In this document: positions 21,971 through 30,187 of the stretch, in pieces
Layout: every line of letters begins with the position of its first letter
How positions within the stretch are numbered: position 1 is the first letter of the stretch
Assembly (NCBI GenBank): GCA_964551875.1
Contig: CAZKEV010000023.1
Span: forward strand, 1 to 30,187
From: JACTUA01 sp964551875
GTDB lineage: Archaea > Halobacteriota > Methanomicrobia > Methanomicrobiales > JACTUA01
Direction: 5' to 3'
DNA length: 30,187 nt
Notes under the pieces: model-generated
What the model saw: the letters and a program-made list of their open reading frames with translations, nothing else
What the model was told of the DNA's origin: nothing
Database searches by the model: none
Position numbers and translations under genes: made by a program

Positions 21971-24709
21971 ATGCTCGAGGATGAGTACCTGCTCGATTAC
22001 TTCAGGGACAAAGGGCTCGAGAGGAGGATCTGCACCTCCTGCGGGTCGGCCTTCTGGACCCGGGACCCGGAGAGGACCCTCTGCGGGGACGCCCCCTGCG
22101 AGCCCTACACCTTCATCGGGAACCCGGTCTTCCGGCCCCACACTCTTGCGGCCATGCGGGAGGCCTTCCTCTCCTTCTTCGAGAGGAACGGGCATGCCCG
22201 GATCGACAGGTACCCGGTCGTGGCCCGGTGGAGGGATGACATCTACCTCACCATCGCCTCCATCGCCGACTTCCAGCCCTTCGTCACCTCGGGCGTCGTC
22301 CCGCCCCCGGCAAACCCCCTCACCATCTCCCAGCCCTGCATCCGGCTCAATGACCTGGACTCGGTGGGGCGGTCGGGCCGGCACCTCACCCTCTTCGAGA
22401 TGATGGCCCACCATGCCTTCAATACCGACGATCACGAGGTCTACTGGAAGGACCGGACAGTGGCCCTCTGCGATGAGTTCCTCGCATCCATCGGAGCCGA
22501 CCTCCCCCGGGTCACCTACAAGGAGCACCCCTGGATCGGCGGCGGGAACGCGGGACCGAGCGTAGAGGTTCTCATCGGGGGCCTCGAGGTGGCGACCCTG
22601 GTCTTCATGAACCTGGGGAGAATCAATACCGGGAAGCCTCCCGTGATGCTCGACGGCGTGGCTTACTACCCGATGAAGACGAGGATCGTGGACACCGGCT
22701 ACGGGCTCGAGCGGCTCGCCTGGGCCTCGCAGGGCTCCCCCACCGTGTACGACGCGGTCTTCCCCGAGGTGATCCCGAAGCTCATGGAGGCGGCCGGCCT
22801 CGGCGAGGCCTACCGGGACCCTGAGTACCGGAAGATCCTCGGTCAGAGCGCGAAGTTCGCCGGGCTCATGGACATCCATGGCTCGAACCTCTCCGGGTTG
22901 CGAAAGAAGGTGGCCGCATCGATCGATGTGCCCGTGGAGGTCCTCAATGAGAAGATCGTCCCGGTGGAGAAGATCTATGCTATCGCCGACCATACCCGGT
23001 GCCTCGCCTACATGCTCGGGGACTGTATCGTCCCCTCCAATGTCCGGGAGGGGTACCTCGCCCGGCTCGTGCTCCGCCGCACCCTTCGCATGATGCATGA
23101 CCTTGACCTTTCGATCAATCTCGCCGATCTCGTGGACCGGCAGATGGCGATCATCGGGAAAGAGGGCTTTGTCCAGGAGGACAGGGTGGTCAGGGAGATC
23201 GTGGAGCGCGAGGTGGAGCGGTACCGGCAGACCATGGAACGGGGTAGCCGGATCGTCCAGCGGATAGCAGGAACCTACCGGAAGAGGAACAAGCCCATCC
23301 CCCTCGCGGAGGTCATCACCCTCTACGACTCCCACGGCATCCCCCCCGAGACGGTGAAGGATCTCGCGGCCCTGGAGGGCGTGGGAGCCGAGGTCCCGGA
23401 CGACTTCTACTCCCGGATCGCGGATCTCCATGCCGGCGAGGAGCACGCCGCCGACGATCCCCTGGCGAAGTACCGGGACCGGACAAGGGAGCTCCCCCCG
23501 ACCCGGCCGCTCTACTACGAGGCAACGGCCGAGATGGAGTTCGAGGGAACGGTCCTCGACTACTTCGACGGCTTCGTGGTGATGGACCAGACCCTCTTCT
23601 ATCCGGAGGGCGGAGGCCAGCCGTCGGATACGGGAACCCTCGTCACCTCCGAGGGGATCGCCCGGGTCGAGGCCGCGCTGAAGCTCGGGGAGGTCATCCT
23701 CCACCAGACGAAGGGCGGGGTCATCAAGAAAGGGGAGCGGGTGAAGGGGAAGCTCGACGAGGAACGCCGCCTCTCCCTCATGCGCCACCACACCGGCACG
23801 CACATCCTCCTCCATGCGGCGAAGGTGGTCCTCGGGAGCCATATCCACCAGGCAGGAGCCCAGAAGGGGAGCGAGTCCTCCCGGCTGGACCTCCGGCACT
23901 TCAAGCACATCACCCCCGAGGAGCTCTCCCGGATCGAGGTGGAGGCGAACCGGATGGTCATGATGGACCTCCCGGTGTATATCCGGTGGGAGGACCGGGA
24001 CAAGGCCGAGCAGAAGTTCGGCTTTGACCTCTACCAGGGCGGCGTCCCGCCGGGGAAGGAGATCCGGGTGGTCCAGGTGGACGGTGAGGTGCAGGCCTGC
24101 GCCGGCACCCACTGCCACTCGACTGGAGAGGTGGGTGCGATCAAGATTATCCGGGTCGAGCATATCCAGGACGGGGTGGAGCGGATCGAGTTCGCCGCCG
24201 GCATCGCGGCCCTCTACCAGATGCAGCGGATCGAGGGGCTCCTCTCCGATGCATCGGGGGTCCTCTCGGTCCAGCCCGAGAACCTCCCCTCGTCGGCTAC
24301 CCGGTTCTTCACCGAGTGGAAGGAGCGGGGGAAGGAGATCGATCGGCTCAGGGAGAGGCTCGCCGAGCTTGAGGCGAAGACCGCCGAGCCCGAGATGATC
24401 CAGGGTATCCCGGTCCTCGTGCGGCGCATCGACCTCGCGCCAAAGGAACTGGTGGCCCTCGCCGCGAGGATCGCAGAGAAAGGCGGGATCGCCGTGCTCG
24501 CCGGCGGGAACGGACCTGTCCACGTGGCAGGAGCGTCGGGCAGGGATGGCGTGAGCGCCGCCGATCTCGTCGCAAAGGCCTGCACTGTCCTCGGGGGAAA
24601 GGGCGGGGGGAACCCGAAGCGGGCCCAGGGCGGAGGGCCGGATGCCGGTGCCGTCGGTGAAGCACTCGCCCTCGCCATGCAGGAGATCAGGAAGGTGCTT
24701 CATGCCTGA
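21971..24709 (+). CDS. alaS: Alanyl-tRNA synthetase, archaeal type
   Basis: 912 aa, the usual archaeal length. The enzyme charges tRNA-Ala and clears mischarged Ser/Gly. The archaeal N-terminal zinc segment has CTSCGSAFWT and LCGDAPC (Cys21, 24, 38, 43). The class II core follows (FMNLGR, GYGLERLAW as motif 3 region). The editing domain has HHTGTHILLHAA (about residue 606) and CAGTHCHSTGEVG (about 710), which supply the zinc-binding His/Cys set. The C-terminal DHHA1-like domain ends with the glycine-rich GGKGGGNPKRAQGGGPDAG. The start is ATG 21971, with GGGTCTCC ahead. All key residues are present, so it should be active. Confidence 0.95.
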   Translation: MLEDEYLLDYFRDKGLERRICTSCGSAFWTRDPERTLCGDAPCEPYTFIGNPVFRPHTLAAMREAFLSFFERNGHARIDRYPVVARWRDDIYLTIASIADFQPFVTSGVVPPPANPLTISQPCIRLNDLDSVGRSGRHLTLFEMMAHHAFNTDDHEVYWKDRTVALCDEFLASIGADLPRVTYKEHPWIGGGNAGPSVEVLIGGLEVATLVFMNLGRINTGKPPVMLDGVAYYPMKTRIVDTGYGLERLAWASQGSPTVYDAVFPEVIPKLMEAAGLGEAYRDPEYRKILGQSAKFAGLMDIHGSNLSGLRKKVAASIDVPVEVLNEKIVPVEKIYAIADHTRCLAYMLGDCIVPSNVREGYLARLVLRRTLRMMHDLDLSINLADLVDRQMAIIGKEGFVQEDRVVREIVEREVERYRQTMERGSRIVQRIAGTYRKRNKPIPLAEVITLYDSHGIPPETVKDLAALEGVGAEVPDDFYSRIADLHAGEEHAADDPLAKYRDRTRELPPTRPLYYEATAEMEFEGTVLDYFDGFVVMDQTLFYPEGGGQPSDTGTLVTSEGIARVEAALKLGEVILHQTKGGVIKKGERVKGKLDEERRLSLMRHHTGTHILLHAAKVVLGSHIHQAGAQKGSESSRLDLRHFKHITPEELSRIEVEANRMVMMDLPVYIRWEDRDKAEQKFGFDLYQGGVPPGKEIRVVQVDGEVQACAGTHCHSTGEVGAIKIIRVEHIQDGVERIEFAAGIAALYQMQRIEGLLSDASGVLSVQPENLPSSATRFFTEWKERGKEIDRLRERLAELEAKTAEPEMIQGIPVLVRRIDLAPKELVALAARIAEKGGIAVLAGGNGPVHVAGASGRDGVSAADLVAKACTVLGGKGGGNPKRAQGGGPDAGAVGEALALAMQEIRKVLHA

Positions 24710-24750
24710 TGCCATGAAGCCCTCCATTCCTGATGAAAAGGAGGTGCTCC

Positions 24751-25407
24751 ATGCCTGACGGTGTCATCATCCTCGAGCCCGGCGACGAGAAGGCCCAGAA
24801 GATCGCAAAGGCCATCGCGAGCAGGACCGCGGGCGAGATCCTCCAGCTCCTGAAGGACGGGGGCCATGCCTCCACCCAGATCGCCGAGGCCCTGGAGATC
24901 CCTATCACCACCGTCCAGTACCACCTGGAGAACCTGGTGGACGCGGGGATCATCACCATAGTCGAGCGCCGGTGGTCGCAGAAGGGGCGCGAGGTGAAGG
25001 TCTACGGCCTCCGGGACCAGATGCTCATCGTGGTCCCCCACGGCGGGGACCTCAAGGGGATCCTCCTCCGGTATGCCTCCCTCTTCGCGGTCGTGATCCT
25101 CGCGAGCATCGTACTTGCCCTCCTGGGCCCTTCGTTTGCACCTGTGGCCTCCCCTGCCTTCCAGAACGTGCTCCCCACGGCCCTTCCCAGGGCACCGTCC
25201 GAGAGCGGGGGAGCGGCCGATCATGTCCTCAAGGAAGCCGCGAACCAGACACCAGCACCTGTGGCCACCCAGGTGAACCAGGCAATTCCCGAGATGGCAA
25301 CGGTCCCTGCTGCTATACCCCTTCCCCTGGTCTTCTTCCTGGGAGGGGCGCTTGTGATCCTCGTTATGGTGGGGTACGAGCTATGGGTATGGAGGGGAGG
25401 GAAGTAA
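24751..25407 (+). CDS. Membrane-anchored winged-helix (ArsR-like) regulator
   Basis: 218 aa from ATG 24751, which has a strong AAGGAGGTG site; ATG 24733 lies ahead of that site and is not used. Residues about 18-95 form a winged helix: TAGEILQLLKDGG, then ASTQIAEALEIPITTVQYHLENL as recognition helices, then a wing and an ending KVYGLRDQ. A hydrophobic segment follows (about 107-128), then an Ala/Pro/Thr-rich loop that should be outside the cell, and a second helix (about 189-211) ending in a basic tail. Such one-component, membrane-tethered regulators are common in Methanomicrobia. It is 41 bp after alaS. Target genes are unknown; the AT-rich gene downstream has its own promoter. Confidence 0.8.
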   Translation: MPDGVIILEPGDEKAQKIAKAIASRTAGEILQLLKDGGHASTQIAEALEIPITTVQYHLENLVDAGIITIVERRWSQKGREVKVYGLRDQMLIVVPHGGDLKGILLRYASLFAVVILASIVLALLGPSFAPVASPAFQNVLPTALPRAPSESGGAADHVLKEAANQTPAPVATQVNQAIPEMATVPAAIPLPLVFFLGGALVILVMVGYELWVWRGGK

Positions 25408-25535
25408 AAATAATATTAAATAATTATCTCTTGAAAGAAGAAAGCAGGAGGACTTGGGAAATTGGTTTTCTGCAATATTTCATAGATATTATAAACTCAA
25501 GGATTTATCCAAAAAATGATTATCACGACGATTGA
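25383..25535 (+). CDS. Possible 50-aa protein spanning the GC/AT boundary
   Basis: ATG 25383 (or 25389) overlaps the end of the regulator gene by 25 nt and gives about 50 residues (MGMEGREVKIILNNYLL...) ending TGA 25535. The composition is soluble, amphipathic and helical. It crosses the abrupt change from GC-rich to AT-rich DNA and has no clear ribosome site, so it may be a chance frame or the tail of a gene cut by insertion. Confidence 0.25.
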   Translation: MGMEGREVKIILNNYLLKEESRRTWEIGFLQYFIDIINSRIYPKNDYHDD

Positions 25536-25548
25536 AAGCTTATATCTG
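25536..25548 (+). promoter_or_regulatory. TATA box of the 1292-aa REase-TPR-GreAB-C-PIN gene
   Basis: AAAGCTTATATCT lies about 54 nt ahead of ATG 25597, predicting a leader of roughly 28 nt. No ribosome site is evident in the leader. Confidence 0.45.
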
Positions 25549-25596
25549 TTAGATTCTTATCATACTAGATCAAATCAATGATTGACTTGAAATAAG

Positions 25597-28500
25597 ATGT
25601 TTTCCATATTAGACATCCAGATCCCTCCACCGGAAATTTGGCAACACTTTCAAACGTTATGCTGGGATCTTTTTGGTACTCTATATGGAATCCCAGACAC
25701 CCAATTATTTGGTAGATCAGGGCAATCACAACAAGGTGTAGATATTATTCATTTTAAAAATCAAGAATATGGTTGGATTGGAATACAATGTAAGGAAAAA
25801 ACACAGTATCCTCTACAAGCACTTACAGATACTCAGGTAAATGCTGCAGTTATTGCTGCTAAAAAATTTGAACCGAAACTATCAAGATTTATTATCGCTA
25901 CGACAGCTCGTCGTGACTCGAAGATTCAACAATTTGTGGCAAAAATTACGGAAGAACACTCTAAGAGTGGATTGTTTTCAGTTCAAGTCTATTCTTGGGA
26001 TGACATTCAGGATCTTTTAGAGAAATATCCTGAAGTTTTAAAACGTTATTACCCAAATTATCAGAAATTATTAATGCAATCTATGGTCGAGGTTCAACAA
26101 TCGACAACTACAGAACAACATGAATTTGATGAAACTCCTCAAACAAGGACAACAATCATAGAGGAAAAGTCAATTGTTTATGCAGGCGGTTTTATCCAAG
26201 AAACCCTTTCTTCTGAATATAATGCAGAACTGGATGGAATTAAAAAATTATTAGACAGTAATGATCCAACAACAGCATCTCATTTACTTCAATTATTGAA
26301 AAAAAGAGTTTGGATTAATGCATCAAATGAGATCAAATATCGAATTATGACAAATGAAGGAGCTATAAAATTTCAACTGGGAAAATATCCAGAAAGCGGA
26401 AAATCATTCATCGAGGCTCTGCAATATAATCCAGATGACGAAAAAGCCCTTGGCAATGTTGCGTTTGGATATTTATTAAATCAAAATTATGAAAAAGCCA
26501 TTGAATTTGCTTCAAAGGTCCTCCAGAAGAATCCCTTAAGCACCCGGGCATATTCTGTTATCATTCTATCTAAAGCGCATGATGAATCGATTGAGGTAAT
26601 TTTACTAACAATTCCACAGGAAGTCATTCGGACCCAAGATGTTGCTGGAGCGATCGGGACCTGCTATTATAATTCTGGAGATTTTACTGAGGCATCAAAA
26701 TGGCTGGAAATTGCAGTTAATAATGTCGAAGAAGATAATATTAATTTAAAAGGGTTATTTGCATCATCTCTTCATAATAAAGTAAAAAAAGATGATAATA
26801 CACTTAATGGTCTTCAAATATCTGATAAAATTTTCCAACTATTAGTTAAATCCATAGAATTATTTGACTATGCGCTGGATAAAATTTCTCAAAATCCCGC
26901 TCTTCAAAAATTACACGTCTTATGGCTCCTCGAACGTGGGATTTCAAAAAGAATGATCGGTCGGAGTCAAGAATCCTCAATAGATATCAATAATGCACAT
27001 AGGCTTGATCCGAATAATCCCATAATCATTTTTTTTCATGGTTTAGCTGAACTAGATTCTGGTCATTACTTCTCCGCAGAAGATCTATTAAAGCCAATAA
27101 TTTGGAATAGTGCAACACCCGGAGCATTATGGAACTATCTTTCGTCTTTAGAGAAACAGGGAAAATTTGATGAAGGTATTAGTTTAATAAAGGACCTTTT
27201 ATTGGAAAAGCGGCCAAAAGATCAGGAAGATACTCTCTCTCATTTTCTAATTGCCTTTAAACTGTTAAAAGGTAAGGCTTATTTTAATGATGCGGAATCT
27301 ATTGCTTTCACCCGATTTAAGGAAGATGAAACAGATATTGTGAGAGTTGTTGAATTAGTGAGTGTATTACGATTTATCGGAAAAACTGATAAAAATGAGG
27401 AACTGATTCAAAAAATCAAGGACTTATATTCTGAATCTCTCTTACCATTGCAACAATTGGAAATAGCGAATTTATTCATGGCTTTAAATCATTTTGATGA
27501 TTCGGCATCAATTTATGAGAAAATCATAGATCCCACTCAAAATACTCCTCTAACTCAAAAATTCATTGATACTCAGTATTTCGGAGGACATCACAAACGT
27601 GCATTGGAATTATGCCGCTCATTACATGCAATTCATGGACCACTTCCGCATTCTTCCTTCATCGAACTCGCAATATATCAAGAAATTGGGGATTTAGTTG
27701 AAGCAAAAAAATTGTGTATTCAATATCTTGACCGTTTTCCTGAAGATTTTGAAATGAAATTGAATCAGGCTATTGTAAATATCCGTTCGCAGAATACATC
27801 TGAAGTTCTTGATTTTATAAAAGCCCCGATCAAATATGATAATTTAACATATACTTCAGGGAAGAAATTAGTCCAACTGGATTATTCCCTTGGAAGATTC
27901 GATGAGGCAATTGAGTTAGCATATAAACTAAGACAAAAATATTTCGATCTCCCCGTGGCACACCTTGATTATTTCCGTTTAATATTAGATATTGAAGAAC
28001 GTTCATCCCTACTGAATAAGCCTTCTGTCGTTGGAATAGGATCAATAGTCCGATTAGAAGACAAATTTGGGGACTTAAAAACGTATTATATCTCGGATCA
28101 TGATCCTTCACCTCAAGGGATTGATGAATTACACATCAATAATGGTTTAGGGAAATTATTATCCGGTAAAATAGAAGGGGACCTCATTGTATTACAAAAA
28201 ACATCAATTGGTGAAGAGGTAGCTCATATAAAAAATATTATCAATAAATTTGTTTATGCGTTTCAGGATAGTGTCAATAATTTTAATCAGAGATTCCCCG
28301 GACACCCCGGTATCTATCGCATTCCATTTGGAAGCGGATCAAGTGGGGAAATTATACAAGAAGACATTCAGAATCTTAAAAAAATAGCTAACCAAAATAA
28401 TAAAAGAGTTGAATTATTAATCGACTTTTACAAAAAAAGGCAATTAACAATCGCAGGGATTGCAAAGGAACTTGGCATTGATGATTTTGCAGTCTGCTCT

Positions 28501-29475
28501 GCTTTAACTCGAAATTCAAATGTTGGAATTTTCTATTTTTCAGGGAACCCCTCGGAGAGAGAAGAGGGTCTAAACCTATTGAATGCGAAGATTAAACTTA
28601 TTATTGACTCAATTGCCCTTTTTACGGTATATTCCCTAAATTTAGGGAATTTCTTGTTTAAAAAATATGGAAAATTAGGTATCACCCAAAGTACTATTGA
28701 TTTAATTCAATATGCAATACAGGATTGTAGCGGACAAAAGGCGAGGGGATATCTTACTTTAATACAAAATGGAGATAATTTATCATATTTGCCCACGAGT
28801 CCAGAGGAAATTCAAAAAACTAAGGCAAATCTTGAACAAATGCTAGAATGGGTTCAATTGAATTGCGACATTATACCATGTTATCCTGCATTAGAGCTAA
28901 ATTACACAAAGAAAGAAGAATATAGTCGTCTTCTTGGAGCAGCATCAATTGATACAATTCTTATTGCCTCTCAACCAGACACAATCTTGTATTCCGATGA
29001 TGCACTTCTTCGAGGAATAGCAAAACAGCTATATCAATCGAAGTCTGTTTGGACTCAACTTGTCATAACAGATCTCTATACTGAAAAAATCATATTAAAA
29101 GAGCAAATGGAAGAATTTACATTGAAATTGATTTTATCTCGTTATTTCCATACAAGCATTAATGCTACTATTTTATTAAAAGCAGCCAAACTTTCTGGGT
29201 GTGAAATTAAACACCCTTTTTCCGAAGTTTTAAGCACTTTAAAGGAAGGATATTCGGATTTGCAGTCATCAATACGGGTTGCATTAGATTTCACGGTATT
29301 GCTCTGGAAAGAACAAATTAGACCGGAATCTCGAAAAAAGCTGTTAATCACGCTTCTGGATGTTATTACAGATAAGAGAGACAAGACTGCGATATTAATT
29401 ATTTTCTATCGATTAATTACTGATAACCCGCAACTTACAACTGTTGAAAAGAATGAAATCTTGGACCTAATCTAA
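25597..29475 (+). CDS. Multidomain nuclease: Mrr-like REase, TPR-like array, GreA/B C-terminal-like domain, PIN-like domain
   Basis: 1292 aa, with no signal peptide or membrane helix, so cytosolic. Residues about 20-150 form a PD-(D/E)xK nuclease-like domain: GQSQQGVDI (Asp49), then IQCKEK (Gln64, Lys66), the Mrr/RecB-type D...QxK arrangement, and a later strand RFIIATTA. After a polar linker (about 165-200) comes a helical array with TPR character (about 205-800; for example KFQLGKYPESGKSFIEALQ and GYLLNQNYEKAIEFASKVL). Residues about 808-885 resemble the GreA/GreB C-terminal FKBP-like domain (VVGIGSIVRLED, YYISD, LGKLLSGKIEGDLIVL). The C-terminus (about 1000-1160) resembles a PIN nuclease: LIIDSIAL (Asp1004) and IDTILIAS...YSDDALL (Asp1119, Asp1134/1135). 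TPR-GreAB-C-PIN is, as I recall, a described bacterial conflict architecture; the N-terminal nuclease fusion adds to it. It lies alone in an AT-rich island, suggesting transfer. Confidence 0.75.
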   Translation: MFSILDIQIPPPEIWQHFQTLCWDLFGTLYGIPDTQLFGRSGQSQQGVDIIHFKNQEYGWIGIQCKEKTQYPLQALTDTQVNAAVIAAKKFEPKLSRFIIATTARRDSKIQQFVAKITEEHSKSGLFSVQVYSWDDIQDLLEKYPEVLKRYYPNYQKLLMQSMVEVQQSTTTEQHEFDETPQTRTTIIEEKSIVYAGGFIQETLSSEYNAELDGIKKLLDSNDPTTASHLLQLLKKRVWINASNEIKYRIMTNEGAIKFQLGKYPESGKSFIEALQYNPDDEKALGNVAFGYLLNQNYEKAIEFASKVLQKNPLSTRAYSVIILSKAHDESIEVILLTIPQEVIRTQDVAGAIGTCYYNSGDFTEASKWLEIAVNNVEEDNINLKGLFASSLHNKVKKDDNTLNGLQISDKIFQLLVKSIELFDYALDKISQNPALQKLHVLWLLERGISKRMIGRSQESSIDINNAHRLDPNNPIIIFFHGLAELDSGHYFSAEDLLKPIIWNSATPGALWNYLSSLEKQGKFDEGISLIKDLLLEKRPKDQEDTLSHFLIAFKLLKGKAYFNDAESIAFTRFKEDETDIVRVVELVSVLRFIGKTDKNEELIQKIKDLYSESLLPLQQLEIANLFMALNHFDDSASIYEKIIDPTQNTPLTQKFIDTQYFGGHHKRALELCRSLHAIHGPLPHSSFIELAIYQEIGDLVEAKKLCIQYLDRFPEDFEMKLNQAIVNIRSQNTSEVLDFIKAPIKYDNLTYTSGKKLVQLDYSLGRFDEAIELAYKLRQKYFDLPVAHLDYFRLILDIEERSSLLNKPSVVGIGSIVRLEDKFGDLKTYYISDHDPSPQGIDELHINNGLGKLLSGKIEGDLIVLQKTSIGEEVAHIKNIINKFVYAFQDSVNNFNQRFPGHPGIYRIPFGSGSSGEIIQEDIQNLKKIANQNNKRVELLIDFYKKRQLTIAGIAKELGIDDFAVCSALTRNSNVGIFYFSGNPSEREEGLNLLNAKIKLIIDSIALFTVYSLNLGNFLFKKYGKLGITQSTIDLIQYAIQDCSGQKARGYLTLIQNGDNLSYLPTSPEEIQKTKANLEQMLEWVQLNCDIIPCYPALELNYTKKEEYSRLLGAASIDTILIASQPDTILYSDDALLRGIAKQLYQSKSVWTQLVITDLYTEKIILKEQMEEFTLKLILSRYFHTSINATILLKAAKLSGCEIKHPFSEVLSTLKEGYSDLQSSIRVALDFTVLLWKEQIRPESRKKLLITLLDVITDKRDKTAILIIFYRLITDNPQLTTVEKNEILDLI

Positions 29476-29605
29476 ATAGTGCTATAATCCTGAAAATTAG
29501 GTCTGATGCGTCTGCGGTTGATGAACAATTTTTAACCTTTATCGAACGTTTATATCCCAGCCACCTGCACATTAGAACCTCAAAAATTATTGTTAAGATG
29601 TTATT
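29476..29605. other. Intergenic gap between convergent genes
   Basis: AT-rich 130 bp between the stops of the multidomain nuclease gene and hisH. T-runs on both strands (for example AATTTTTAACC near 29527) could end transcription. No gene or repeat is seen. Confidence 0.4.
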
Positions 29606-30187
29606 TTACAGCATCCCGATAAAATTTTTCAGGATCCGGAGCCCCACGTCGCCGCTCTTCTCGGGATGGAACTGTACCCCGTAGACCGTGCCGTGGCAGA
29701 CCGATGAGGCGAAAGGTACGATATAGTCGGTCTCCGTGACGGTGAACTCTTCCGGTGTGTCAAAGTAATAAGAGTGGACGAAGTACACGTACTCGTCCAG
29801 ATGGAGGCCATCGAAGAGGGGATCGTCCCTGACCTTCCGGATGGTGTTCCATCCCATGTGGGGGACCTTGAAGCCCGGTTCGGCGGGGAACCGGACAACC
29901 CGGCCGGGCACGAGGCCGAGCCCTTCGTGGAGCCCGTGCTCCTCGCTCCACCCGGCGAGCATCTGCATCCCCAGGCAGATGCCGAGCATTGGCACCCTGC
30001 CGGCGAGGGCGGTGACTGTGGCCCTGAGGTCGCCGAGCATCTCCATGCCATCCCGGAAGGCTCCGACCCCCGGGAGGACGATCCCGTCCGCTGCCTCGAT
30101 CTCGAGAGCATCGGAGGTGATGGACACCTCCGCACCCGCACGCTCGAGCCCCCGCATCACGCTTCTCAGGTTCCCGAGACCGTAATC
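29606..30187 (-). CDS. hisH: Imidazole glycerol phosphate synthase glutaminase subunit HisH, 5' end off window
   Basis: 194 codons are visible; the frame starts at the right edge with DYGLGNLRSVMRGLERAG, so only about the first five residues (M-x-x-I-I/V) are missing. It is a class I glutamine amidotransferase: the nucleophile elbow is LGICLGMQML (Cys), and the catalytic His and Glu sit in VQFHPEKSG. The sequence GWNTI/HSYYF is typical of HisH. It releases ammonia from glutamine for HisF in histidine synthesis. The GC-rich coding sequence shows a return to core genome after the AT-rich island. Confidence 0.93.
   Translation of the reverse strand, partial: DYGLGNLRSVMRGLERAGAEVSITSDALEIEAADGIVLPGVGAFRDGMEMLGDLRATVTALAGRVPMLGICLGMQMLAGWSEEHGLHEGLGLVPGRVVRFPAEPGFKVPHMGWNTIRKVRDDPLFDGLHLDEYVYFVHSYYFDTPEEFTVTETDYIVPFASSVCHGTVYGVQFHPEKSGDVGLRILKNFIGML

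Noticed and set aside
21500..24727. A 1075-codon open frame on the minus strand opposite alaS
   Set aside because: It is the antisense shadow of the GC-rich alaS and Nif3-like genes: composition is Asp/Glu/Gly/Leu/His-Pro repeats with no domain, while the plus strand encodes complete recognisable enzymes.
25580..29610. Direct repeats (AAGATGTT-like) flanking the AT-rich island as attachment sites
   Set aside because: Only about 8 bp match (near 25591 and 29594), which is expected by chance in AT-rich DNA.

Overview
The window looks like a chromosomal segment of a methanogenic archaeon, most likely of the order Methanomicrobiales. The evidence is an archaeal-type alanyl-tRNA synthetase, the paired DUF39-CBS and NIL-ferredoxin genes of the methanogen homocysteine pathway, archaeal TATA boxes placed for leaderless or short-leader mRNAs, GGTGAT/GGAGG-type ribosome binding sites, and several secreted proteins built from LVIVD, TIG, PKD and dockerin-like modules common in that order. 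No organism name can be fixed from the sequence alone.

Positions 1-14.6 kb are mainly an accessory, cell-surface-oriented region of mixed base composition. On the minus strand from 4153 to the left edge is a giant secreted protein: a seven-blade LVIVD propeller that appears inserted in a TIG/IPT domain, then a beta-sandwich region, a PKD-like domain, a caspase-fold C13-like protease and a dockerin-like tail. Around and after it lie a ferredoxin-like remnant, a transglutaminase-like lipoprotein, two diverged copies of a short element, a small hypothetical gene, a rhomboid protease, an ATGA-coupled pair of unknown membrane proteins (the first only 58 aa), a small cytosolic protein family, a lipoprotein of unknown function, a secreted zinc-dependent phospholipase C-like protein, a 70-aa membrane protein, and a TPR lipoprotein with an HExxH metalloprotease motif. 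At least six products are secreted, lipid-anchored or intramembrane proteins with hydrolase or transferase signatures.

Positions 14.7-25.4 kb are GC-rich and look like core genome: an ABC-2 exporter pair preceded by a 16-bp perfect palindrome; a nitroreductase; a phytoene-desaturase-like FAD oxidoreductase, also preceded by a 16-bp palindrome; the homocysteine gene pair on the minus strand; a divergent Nif3-like, SWIM zinc finger, alaS cluster; and a membrane-anchored winged-helix regulator.

At about 25.41 kb the composition switches abruptly to AT-rich. This island (to about 29.6 kb) holds one 1292-aa gene: a Mrr-like PD-(D/E)xK nuclease fused to a long TPR-like helical region, a GreA/GreB C-terminal-like domain and a C-terminal PIN-like nuclease domain. 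It is the best candidate here for an unusual conflict or defence system. GC-rich core sequence resumes with a hisH gene cut by the right edge.
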